The translations under genes and the position numbers were made by a program. Shown here one piece after another: positions 50,062 to 61,007 of a DNA stretch of 64,000 nt (position 1 is its first letter; the number at the start of each line of letters is the position of its first letter). Origin of the DNA: Karalla daura (Eukaryota > Chordata > Actinopteri > Chaetodontiformes > Leiognathidae); contig CM055194.1 of assembly GCA_029224185.1 (NCBI GenBank), positions 23,389,174 to 23,453,173 on the forward strand, read 5' to 3'. The notes under the pieces are model-generated. The model ran no database searches, was not told the origin of the DNA, and saw only the letters and a list, made by a program, of their open reading frames with translations.

Positions 50062-51791
50062 TAGCGTGTGAACTGACATAGAAGCGCTGGCGAGCCACAG
50101 ACAGGTCCATGCCCTCGCTGTGCGGGTATTTCTCTGCAGCCACCTGCATGCTCTCCTCGCTGTCTAGCTCCGCCCCCTCCAGGCCCAGACCTTTCCTCCG
50201 CAGCGTCTGAGACGAGAAGGGACAGAGTAACACGTGAGCACTGCACGATCCACGAACCACGTCGGTCACTGTGGTTTTTCTATGACTTTTCCAGAAATGT
50301 TTCTGCTCTGAACTGCGTGTTCCTCCACCTCCAGGATGTCCGTGTTGGTGCGGCTCTCGTGCGGCTCGCTGTACTCGGTGTACTTGAGCAGCACTTTGTC
50401 CATGTCGGTGCTGGCGTACTGGAAGAGGCGGTTGGTGCTGTTGAAGATGATGAGGGCGATCTCGCAGTCGCACAGCACGCTCAGCTCGTACGCCTTCTTC
50501 ATCAGGCCAAACTTACGCTTGGTGAAAGTCACCTACAGCCGGACGAACACACACGTTTGAGTGAGCTGAGTAAAAAACAACTGAAAGTTGTATTTAGGGA
50601 AGAATAAAAAAGTTCTTGTATTAGTTTAAATATTTCAGTGGCAAAGAATAATGGGAATAGTCTCCACCAGTAAAGAAAAATAAGCATTTTAACCATCTTA
50701 GCAGACAGAGAATCAGACTAATATCCAAACAGTTTGTGTAGTGAGATTAATGATCGCTCCGGTTCAAAAATAACACAGATGAAAAAAATGAAAACACGTA
50801 AGAAACAAATACAAAACTCTACTTCTCTGCCCTCTACAAATCCTCCCAGTGTTGACAGTGGAGTGTGTTTGCGTAGCCTGAAATCACAAGTTTGTCCCAC
50901 AAGGTTTTAAAATCTGCACTGTCTTTCCTCAGACTCTATTCAGATAAGGAAAAACTCCAAAAGAAACAAACCTTATCGCCAAAACAACACTCAGCTCAGA
51001 TACGAGGAACAAATTATATTTGCCAGCCGCCTGTGCCAGCTTTAATGTATTTCCCCTGTAGTCAGCAGTTGTACTTCTGAGATGTATGTGATGCTTTTTC
51101 ACACACACAGATCAATGTATAAACAGGTTACATTAGCCTGGAGTTATCATCGCAGCACAGAAAACTCCAGTGTACTTCACTGTCATACAAGCGGCATCAG
51201 ATTGATCAGCACTGAGGGAAACTACTGGACTGTGTTATCTTCTTTAGCTTTAATCACTTCCTCCATCAGCTTCGTTCTGCTTGATGAGATATAACCGTCT
51301 ACTTTCTGCCCACTTTAGTTTAGTTTAGTTGAATGTACAACAATCTAACTTTAATGAAAATCACCCCACAGCCACACATTTAAGTCTCGAGGCGCAGAAT
51401 TGAAAAGCAGGCAGGTCAGGGCTATTGCACGACGCTAAAAGTGATCTCACTGCTGCCTTTCATCTTTCTTGATGTCACATCGAGATATTTTCAGAAACCT
51501 GGTGACACAGGAGCAGCACCACTGAGACACAATGCAAAAAACTTATTTTTACATCCGATGATCACAAGGCCACATCTGCTAAAACAAGAACTGAGTTTCA
51601 GGTTTTTGGTTTGGTTTTGTTTTGTCACTCCCGAATGCACGAAGACAAATGTCACTGTGCATACTCCCAGAAGCAAACAACAAAAGACAAATGCAATTGT
51701 ACTGAATGAAACAGTAAAATACTAGACATGGACCCACCTGTCGATTCCTCTGGTCGAGAATACGTGAAATTTGTATTTTCTTTCTTCCCAT
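45818..51791 (-). CDS. mef2b: Myocyte enhancer factor 2B, complete, 8 coding exons
   Basis: A MADS-box transcription factor that binds YTA(A/T)4TAR as a dimer and recruits class IIa HDACs or coactivators. Coding exons run 51791-51738, 50532-50329, 50206-50078, 49480-49291, 48281-48121, 47587-47476, 46979-46868 and 46133-45818. They total 1278 nt (425 residues), all in phase. The 18- and 68-residue first two exons are the classic MEF2 structure. The MADS box (1-57) and MEF2 domain (58-86) are intact: MGRKKIQISRI, VTFTKRKFGLMKKAYELSVL, HESRTNTDILE. The C-terminal half keeps the general MEF2 plan: KSPPPPPP..LNLG (211-223), a Trp segment VNPWQPAQ (301-308), LNLSIKSERSSPEH (344-357) and a terminal DGWQR. 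Linkage to tmem161a supports MEF2B rather than A, C or D. It is longer and more MEF2A/C-like than the roughly 365-residue human protein. Confidence 0.93.
48730..48767. repeat. (CA)n microsatellite in mef2b intron
   Basis: CA tract in the intron between coding exons 4 and 5. A (GT)n at 50035-50061 ends 17 bp from the third exon's donor. Confidence 0.93.
49720..49925 (+). mobile_element. SINE fragment inside a mef2b intron
   Basis: Reads GAGCAGTTTGCATGTTCTTC, GCCTGCGTGGTTTTCTCCAG, GGTTTCCTCCCACAGTCCAA, GTTTAGGTTGACTCTGACAC, GTGATGGACTGGAGACG and TTCCCTGCCCTCAG. It lies antisense in the intron between the third and fourth mef2b coding exons. Confidence 0.6.
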
Positions 51792-51822
51792 TTTTTCTGC
51801 CGTCTGACTCTCAGGAAAACAC
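51792..51822 (-). other. mef2b 5' UTR part of the first coding exon
   Basis: Upstream of the ATG on the minus strand, a pyrimidine tract followed by CAG at 51825-51823 forms a good splice acceptor. The start-codon exon therefore probably carries only about 31 nt of 5' UTR and is preceded by one or more non-coding exons, as in other MEF2 genes. Those upstream exons could not be placed. Confidence 0.5.
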
Positions 51823-53324
51823 CTGTGAAAGCGAACGTAGAAAATGTCAGTTTCACTCTTAAATGTGATATTACCCACGTATAAATTTATCTATTTCAGG
51901 GAGAATTTGTGAAGCATTCGTCTGCTGCATGATTTCACATGCAAACACGCGCTTGGGCTTCATATCGTCATCATCATCAGCGCAGACTGTGTCTTCAATT
52001 CACGTTCATGTAATTCTGGTGGGAAAATGTTGTCCATTTGGTTTGAGCGAGTCCGGTCCCTTCCCCCTCGGTAAGGGCAGGGTGTTTATTTTTACCACCA
52101 TGAGGCGATGCGGTCTAAAGTTAGCGCGGCCCTGGCCGGGCCAGCAGTCCACGCAGTCTGACACCCCCACAGTCTGGGTTACCCCCGGGCCAGCGGCACA
52201 GAGCGCTGCACCGCGCCGCCCCAGGAGACAGGGTTAAAAATACAGTGGATAGTTCCTTTTAAAGGTTCATCAGGCAATAGCCGAAACCAAACAGCAGCAG
52301 GAAAACGGTGTGTTTTTGAAGGATGGCTGCGGCTGCAGAGCCACCCACTCCTCTCTCAGGGACAGGGTAAAAAAAAAAGAAAATAGTGCAGCTCCAGGGG
52401 CAGGAGGCAGAGAGGTGGATGGATGGATGGATTAGGTTTGGCTTGAGAACGTCCATTTTTGCAACCCACAGCCGCAGCTTTTCTGTTTCCCTTGCTCCTT
52501 GAAGGCCCCCCACCCCCGTACAGTACTTCCCCCGATCCTTCAGTATAGACCCTATAGACATGAGACGCTAACACTAAGTCAAACGCACACAAGACTTTGC
52601 TCTGTATCTGGGTTTTACCAGCCGCCATCAGTCAAACAACAACGCGGAGCGCTGCTCTGGCTTCTCTGACCCCACCACCGTATAGAGCGTCTCCAAAGCC
52701 CAGAGGAGTTTTCACTGGTTTTTCCCCTCAATACTGGACATGTATCGGACCTCTCTATATTTAGTTCCCTGTCCCTCCTGATGGTGCCTGAGCGGATATG
52801 GCGCCTGTGTTCCCACGACCCCTGAAGTGCCCGCTGTCCCTCAACGTAAGCTTGGCACACAGGCATCTGGGGCATTTCTGGAGGAATCCACCTCTTTGCC
52901 CTTTTCATTACCTTATAAAGTCCTGTGATATCCACTGGGCTGAACGCGCTGCGGAGACGAGACACACCTCAGCTCGGACAGCTGCAGCAGCAGATGAACC
53001 CGTCGTTGCCTCGGCCTCAGTGGTGGAGCAGGGCAAACAGCGGACACACAGTCGCTACTTATGAGAAAACGGCCCAAGAAAAGAAAAAAAAACAACTTAC
53101 GTATACCGCAAGTCAAACCAAGTTGTTCTGTTTTTCTGGACCAGAAGTGAGACACTTTGACTTCACATCAAAGCTTGTTAATGGTGAAAAGAGAGGGAAG
53201 TGGGACATATGCACTAAACAGGGCAGATAGATCTTTATCTCAGGGTTTTGCAGAAAGTTCCTCTCCTCTCAGACAGACCCAGCGCCGACTGTCACTGCCA
53301 CAGACGGCCCTGTCGAAACACAGC

Positions 53325-53345
53325 GTGCCGGGTATATATAGCTGC
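53325..53345 (-). promoter_or_regulatory. TATA-like / near-MEF2 motif upstream of mef2b
   Basis: The minus strand reads CTATATATAC at 53341-53332, in moderately GC-rich surroundings about 1.5 kb upstream of the mef2b start-codon exon. It matches a TATA box, and is one base from a MEF2 site (YTAWWWWTAR; the last base is C instead of A/G). It could be the core promoter, placing the start near 53300, but the motif also reads as TATA on the plus strand. Confidence 0.3.
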
Positions 53346-54159
53346 ACCTCCGGCCCAACGGTGCCTGCTGAGCTGTACAACTTACTGTATGTGGTTTTAA
53401 AGTTTTGTAGAGACAGGTAGGAGAAGGCAGGAGGTGCCTCACGCACGCCAGCTAATTCTGGATGTTTTTCACGCGCGACAACTGTCGTTTTAAGGTCTGC
53501 GAATGCGCCGGAAAAGAAGTCTCATCAGAGACGAGAACCTGGAGGTTTTAAGAAACCTCTTCACCCCCTAAACACTGTCAATGCTGGGGAGTGAAAGGAT
53601 GCATATGCAGGAGTTACATATTTTCTATTATTAGAACAGAACGCGCCTCTATTCGTTCCACAACAGGGACATTTCAAGTAGTATTAAAAATACAGTAATG
53701 TAGTTTCCAATAGTTTGTTGTTCTAGCCATACCAGTGCAATCATAAGATTAGTGCAACTATTAGTGAATAATATTTATACTATTGTAAAACATACAAGAA
53801 TTGGAGAGGAATATTAAAGCTTAAATTTTGGAATTTAGTGGAGTAAACGTTCTAACGTGGAATACTATCACAAGCCGCCAATGAAGAGCTGACAATAACT
53901 CGCACCTCTGTGTAATACTGCAATAATTGCTCACACACTTGCCCCTGGGTCTCGGTCTTCTGTGGGGTAGGGTGGGGGGGGCAGTACCCTCCTCAGACGT
54001 CTTCCCAGAGGTCGACGTGGTGGAAAAACCTGAGCGGAGGCAGCAGTAGCAGCCCCTAGAGCTGCGGCTGGATCACCGGGGACCTCGCTGGGACAACACC
54101 GCACACGCACACGGGCGAGCTCACAGCCCGCCAGGCTGCCAGACGAGACGATTTCAATG

Positions 54160-54680
54160 GGCTCGCTCAGTTGTCATGACAGTCATTAATGTGTCGCCCA
54201 CTGGATGTTTGCCTTGCCGCTGTGAGCCTGGCTGCATGCATGAATGAGGTGGGAAAAAATAAGTAGGGCATTTCTAGAGTACAGAGGGTTCTGCTTCAAT
54301 GGCTTTCTTTCCATGAGTCATTCAGAGCTCGAAAAATGTTTCACAAACACGGTAAACACGTGCAGAGACATGAGATAATGGCTCGATGTGAGAGATGCAT
54401 TCCCTCCCATCACAAGGATCCATTTGTATATACGGCTAAACGTACGGGCCAGATTCATCAAAGGCTCTCAGTTTCCTTTTGTGAAAACAAATACTGCAAC
54501 AATCACTCATTGTGCGTGTTTCCGCTCTCTCGATATTCAGTTCAGATGTATATTGATTATGGAATGGAAGCAATCGAACAGGAAAGCTGGGTCCATTACA
54601 CCGAAAAGCAGCACTGGGATGATATGGTCACGTACAAAACAGGCCCAGGCTCCAAAGATGAAGTCTAAGACCTGAATTTT
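54160..54680. promoter_or_regulatory. Candidate upstream element of mef2b
   Basis: Repeat-free, complex block 2.4 kb upstream of the mef2b start-codon exon, with TTGTCATGACAGTCATTAAT, AACAATCACTCATTG and ATATTGATTATGG. A 110-codon open frame on the plus strand (54336-54668) crosses it without recognisable similarity. Confidence 0.3.
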
Positions 54681-55220
54681 GCTCAAAAGTCTCACGCGTT
54701 CAAGTCAGAACCAAAACTTTTGGAGAGGAAGCCTCTAGAGCAGCTCGCACATGGTTACTGGGTTTACAGGTGAGCGTCGCACCTTCTTTATCTCTACTAA
54801 AGCCTGAGGAGACCAGGCCGCCCAGTCATCCGCTGAGTGTCATCCTCTGAGGGTCAAACAGTTCACTGTGCGCTCACCGGGCCTTTGCAGAGTAATGGCG
54901 AGGAAATATTTTGTCTAATTTTAAACAGGAGATAATTGAATTGCCTTGATATTTCTGATCCAGCCAGAATAGCAGTAGGCAGGCATGTCGAGCTGAACAT
55001 TTGATCTTTCCATGAACAGTGGAAGGAGAGAAGAGACAAAAAAAGTGAAGTTGCTCATGTGAGATGAGACACACCTTAGTGACAGCTGCCTGTGCTCTGC
55101 ATACAGAGGAGAAGACAAAGCTCGAAAAACTCCCCTTGAAAAAAAAATGGAGCAGATTGAGCGAGACAGAAATTACAGGAATAAAGGCAAGAACAGATTA
55201 TAGGGATGAGACAGCGTCTG

Positions 55221-55234
55221 AGTGTGTGTGTGTG

Positions 55235-55285
<51 letters not shown>
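55221..55285. repeat. (GT)n microsatellite
   Basis: About 30 GT units with one GGGG break, upstream of mef2b. Confidence 0.95.
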
Positions 55286-55287
<2 letters not shown>

Positions 55288-56777
55288 GGAGTCCAGCACT
55301 GCACAGCACAGCAAGCTGTTCTCCTCTATAAATAAAAACTGTAAAAATACATAGCTTAAAAATGTTTGCAGATAATTAGGCCTAATAAATTGCTGACGTC
55401 ATTGAAAATAGACTGTTTAAGAATAGCCCGAGTTGCCAAGCATCCCTGTCTAATATAGACTCCTCATCCGCGCCGCTGCTGCGTTCAATGACTCGGCAAC
55501 AGGTAGTTCATCTGAAGCTCCGGCTGCAAGGCGAGCGGCGCACAGGTAAGAGCGCGCGGCAAGCACGGGAAAACACGCGCATACGGGTGCAAACACACAC
55601 ACACACACACACACAAACACGTGTGTGATCTCACCTCTGCTGCTCGGGGCTCCTCTCTGTTTACCTCCGAGTTGAAGTCGGACAGCGCGGACTGGGAGGA
55701 GGTGCAGGAGGAGAAAAAGGCGGATTTGTGTTTGAGAATGGATGAGATGAGATGGCAGCGGAGCTCTCTGGTCTGCTCTGATCTGCTAGCGCTGTTGTTG
55801 TGATGTGATGTGCAGATCTTCACCTGATGGTCCAGGAGCAGCAGCTCTCCAACAGCTGGCTGAACCCCCCCTCCACCGCCACCACCTCCACCCCCAGCAC
55901 CATCCCTCCTCCCCCCGCCTCCTCCTCAGCCGCTCCATTGGACGCGCTCCTCCGCCTCCAGTCCGCCCTCCTGCCCCCAGATCACCGCACAACTTTACAC
56001 TCGGAGACGAGAAAGAACCCTTTCCTTTTTTTAAACTCATCACTCAATCATTCGGTAACACTGTTAACAAACTGTCCCCTTCAAGTCTCGTTTTGAGAAT
56101 ATTTGGCGGCACAGTGTACATGTACCTGCCTCCATTTCAGAGTAGTTTATTTTATAAAGCACACTTCAAAAGCAAGAGTTGACACAGAGTGCTGTAGATT
56201 TGTGATTGAGGAGATGGTATAAGAACACTGGATAACGAGATCTAAAAACAATAGATATCAATATATCAAGACATTGAAAAAAATACATGGTAAAATATGA
56301 GCATTGTCAGATGGTGGAGGCTCGGACTAAGGTAAAAGCAAGTTAGAACAAACTTGTCTAAAAAGACTATTTTATCACTATGGACTATTCCAGATCCTAT
56401 TGGGAGAACGATCAATCACTCTTAGTTTTTAGGCATGTCTGAGGAACTGGGAGGAGATATCCTGATGATGACTTTGTTTGTCTTTCTCTTTGTTCCTGGT
56501 TCTTCCCAGGTCTCTGATTCTGACTCCAACATGGAAGACTGGATGTAGACACATCGCTCCTGAAGAGCAGAGATCTGAACTATGATATTCCCACACCTCA
56601 AATAGAATTGTAAAAACACTTGAAATAGATATATAATAGATCATACATAGATACACATAGATTATATATAGATTACACTTAAATGGGTCACCCATTCTGC
56701 CATTCTAAGTCCCCTTTAAACTACAAAGTGGCTTATTGTTGTTGAGGAGACAGAGTACAGTCCAGAGACAGACAGAC

Positions 56778-56920
<143 letters not shown>

Positions 56921-57889
56921 GAAATAATAAAATAATATGTTTAACTTTGATTGGGAATTTCTGCTCATTTTGAGATGATGCACAACAGGCTTGGACAGGA
57001 TGGAGTAAGGCTCAGCATGCGACTCTGACAATGTGTTTTTATTCACGCTTTATGTTGCAACTTTACAGTTGGAATCAGGGTTTTGTTTGTTGTTTCACTG
57101 ACAAAAGTAAAACGTTGACTGGCTTTAAATCGTCTCATTTTCGAGGAATGCGTGCTGAGAAAATAAGAGTGATGGTTGTAATGACTGTGTTGACTGAGAT
57201 AAGACGATGATGATGATTCACTTTTAGAAGCACAACTCAGATCAACACAATAGTCAACTTTCCTAATTTGACACAAAAATCATCCAATGGAATGATTATA
57301 GACCTTGATCAGTTAGAAACTCTGTGTGTGTATGTGTGTGTGTGTGTGTGTATGGGAAGCCCTGAAGCGTCAAAAATCAGACCTGAGGGGATTTACAACA
57401 AGCTGCAGAGCAGTGATTCCTAGACATTGTGACACCCTCGATAACAGGAGATAACAGGAGAAACTTCAGTGACTTTCCCCCACAGATCATTTGAGTCGAA
57501 AATTTAAGATGAAAAACTACAGAATGCTCGAGTCACAGAAAGACTCACAGAAAGATGCAAAGATGCCAGAAAGACTAGAAAATCTATACAGTTTTGGACA
57601 AACAGCTTCCACATTTATTTCCTGGTTGTAATGAGCCCATGACCCCTGAGATTTATCTCATGACCCTTCTCGAGTGTCTCAAATTGCAAAAGAATTCCCC
57701 TGGAGAAGTAGATTTGTGTCCTCTGCACTTTCAATTACCAAGGTACAGCATGACATTATTTGACCTATACGGTGACATTTGATTTTGATAAAAATAAAAC
57801 ATCTACAATACATCTGCACTCTAAGCTCACACTTTTCACACTTAGCCTCTCCCTAAAGGATCACTAAATCAGTCATTATTATTGCAGGA

Positions 57890-58620
57890 CTTTTACAGAC
57901 GTATTTAAAACACCAGTTGTTTCATCCATTAATTACACGTCAGAGCAGCCCTCTGACTCTACGGGCCCAGTATGTCAGCGGGTTGTATGCGTTCCTGTGT
58001 TGTGAGTGTCCTTTGGCAGTTCTCTGAATCCCGGCAGATTAATTATGTGCTGTACTACATGTACACGTTTAGCGTCTCGCTCTCCTCAGCATATATGATC
58101 TGGCTGCCTCGCCCCGACCGCCGGGCTAAATTCTGCCGTCGCTATGATTAGATCCGTCGAAATGCATTCCTGTTTAATTTAGTTATTAAGCTGAACCCCC
58201 CCCCCCCCTCCACTGAAACTGTAAATTGTAATTGTGTCTGCAGGCGAACGGGCTGAAGGCTGTTACAGGAACCCCGGTAGCAACAGGCCACAAAGTCGTA
58301 CAACGCCACCACAAATGACAGGCCTCAGAATACCCACAGTTCAATCAGCAGGACAGACCACAGACTACTGCTCCATCGCTGCCATTGTGTTCGCCCAGCC
58401 CTGCATATCATTAAAGATAGATTTACCAGAAATACAACTATTACACGCAATCTGCTTGAGTACAGATGCCATGTTATTGGGGCTAATAATTGTAAAATGA
58501 ATGGGGGGGGCAGTACGGCACGAGGGACGGATAAGAAGCTCAGCAAAGCGAGGCAATGCGACACTAATGGAAAACACACGTGCTGTCGGCTTAATAGTTA
58601 TATTTAGAGGTAATAACTGA
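57890..58620. promoter_or_regulatory. Candidate non-coding element between mef2b and tmem221
   Basis: Complex block with CCATTAATTACACG, CAGATTAATTATGTGC, TTAATTTAGTTATTAAGC and GGGGCTAATAATTG. It is split by a short poly-C run at 58198-58208. A perfect MEF2 consensus, CTAAAAATAA, lies just beyond it at 58670-58679. Confidence 0.3.
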
Positions 58621-60078
58621 ATCAGGAGCTACATTATTGACTATTTTGGGGATGCAGCACAATGTACTCCTAAAAATAAAATAGGGGGAATTTATTAGCA
58701 CAGATCACCTGTGGAAGTGCGGACAACAATTTTGTTTCTCATTTACACACAAGCATAGACACAAAGAGCTACACACACACACACAGTCTGAGACCCCCCA
58801 GGAGGCAACTCAAACTGTGCATCTGATGCAATAGTTGGCAACATCCCTGCAGACTGTCAGTCTTTACCTCCAGGATTCACCTGCGTGGGCCCCACCAATC
58901 CGACAGAGAATAGTGCAAACTGTGTAACTACAGCTGGCTAATCACCTGCTGCAAGGGAAGGAAATAAGACTTCTCAACTGGCTGTGCTGCTTGTGCAGAG
59001 GACATATCTTCACGCATTTATTCTTAACACCGCGAGTGCCCCATCAGACCACAGACTGGAGGCTGAATCTCAGACTTATTAAACATTACTGGCCAAAAGC
59101 CATTCAAGACTGCAACGTGCAGGCACGTCTGGTGCCTTTCCGCGTCTAGTCCATTTTTTTTTTCATTTTCCTGAAACTTCTCACTTCTGCTTTCGACAAG
59201 ATCAGCCTCTACCCTTTTAGAGCATGTGGTGAGGCTGTCGAATTCAGAAATAGCCTCCCTGGTCAGTGTACATGTGTGAGAGCAATTGTTCACATTGTGT
59301 ACCTTTATAGCTATGGTCTTATCTACATCTCAACAGAATAAGGCTTACACCTTTACCCCCCACCCCCACCCACCTCCAACACCCACACACTCTCTCACAC
59401 ACACACACACACACACACTGCAAACCCCAACCTCTGTTACAGAGAACAATAAGGCCTCTGTAACACACACTTTAAATATTTCCACACGTTTGCTGTCCAG
59501 CAGTGGTATGTTTGAGGTGTACATATATATGTTTGCTATATGTATATGTATAAAGGGAATATTCATTCTATTTAATCCTGCAGACATTAGAAAAGTAGCT
59601 TAGCTTTTAATACTCAAATAGCACAGGTGGTGGTTCAGGCCTCTGTAACAGAAGTGGATGCAGTGAAAACAAGTCTCTCTGAAAACAATCTCTCCTAAAC
59701 TGGGCACATCTCCACAGCAACTAGTGAAAAGTTAATTAGACTCGGAGAGAGAGTCTGAGGAGCTGGACTGGGGATAAAAGAAGTGTTTTCACAATGAGGT
59801 GGGGTGAGCTGAGGTGTCCACTGCTGCTGCAAATTCCTCCCAAATTTGCTGTAATGCCCTGGTCTCACCTGCTCTGGAGACTGATAACAGGCACGTGTTA
59901 GATTTTTTTATATGGTTTTTATTTTATTTTATTTGTTTTTGCTTATTCCTGTTAGTGGCAGGCAGCAGATGATCAAATAGCTTGTTAAAAAGAGCAACTG
60001 TAATCCTTTAATCACTTTATGAGGATGTCAGGTTGCATCATAAGAAGTAGGCTAATCTACTGGCAGGCCTTTATATGG

Positions 60079-60361
<283 letters not shown>

Positions 60362-61007
60362 TTAACTATTATCTTGGTGTTTGTTACATAACAATAATAA
60401 ATAAATATTATTTGACATGTAAACGTTCATTAGCTGTAGTTGTCTGCGCTTAGAACTGCCATTTGTAGCATCTTTTGTTGTAGATAGATAGAAACTTTAT
60501 TGTTTGGGAGTTTGAGCAACAAAAGTGGTGCGAGTAGAGTCTAAACACTAGTCAGCAGCAGTTGCATTAGTTTGGCCCTAGATCATGCAGTAATAATTAG
60601 TGCGCAGTTTATAACACGTTAGAAAAAGAAGCACTTCCTAAGGGGTTTTGAACACGCTTTGAGCAGGGATCTCCGAGCCCTGCCTCTTTCTTTCTGCGGG
60701 GAGCGTGTCTGTGCTTTGTTTTCCAGAGGATCCCGGGGAAAAAGAAAAGTCCATTGTTGTGGTGCAAGTTCTTAATCTGGGGGGATTTAGCGCACATCAC
60801 ATGCTCGGACTGTGCGGCACAGTCCAGCAGCTCCTGCACAGGAGAAGCAGGAGCAGAGGAAGGTGAGGGAGAAGGAGAAGCAGTCCTGCTCCTTGCAGCC
60901 TCTGGACGATGCCTGCGCACTTTGCAGGACTGTAGCACCGAGCTTTAGTTGTGTCGACTCTCCGAGGAAAGCTGTTCATTCTGCGGAGCCGCAGACTGAG
61001 GCCGAGG

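Noticed and set aside
54336..54668. 110-codon plus-strand open frame upstream of mef2b
   Set aside because: Average composition but no known domain; a candidate non-coding element fits as well.
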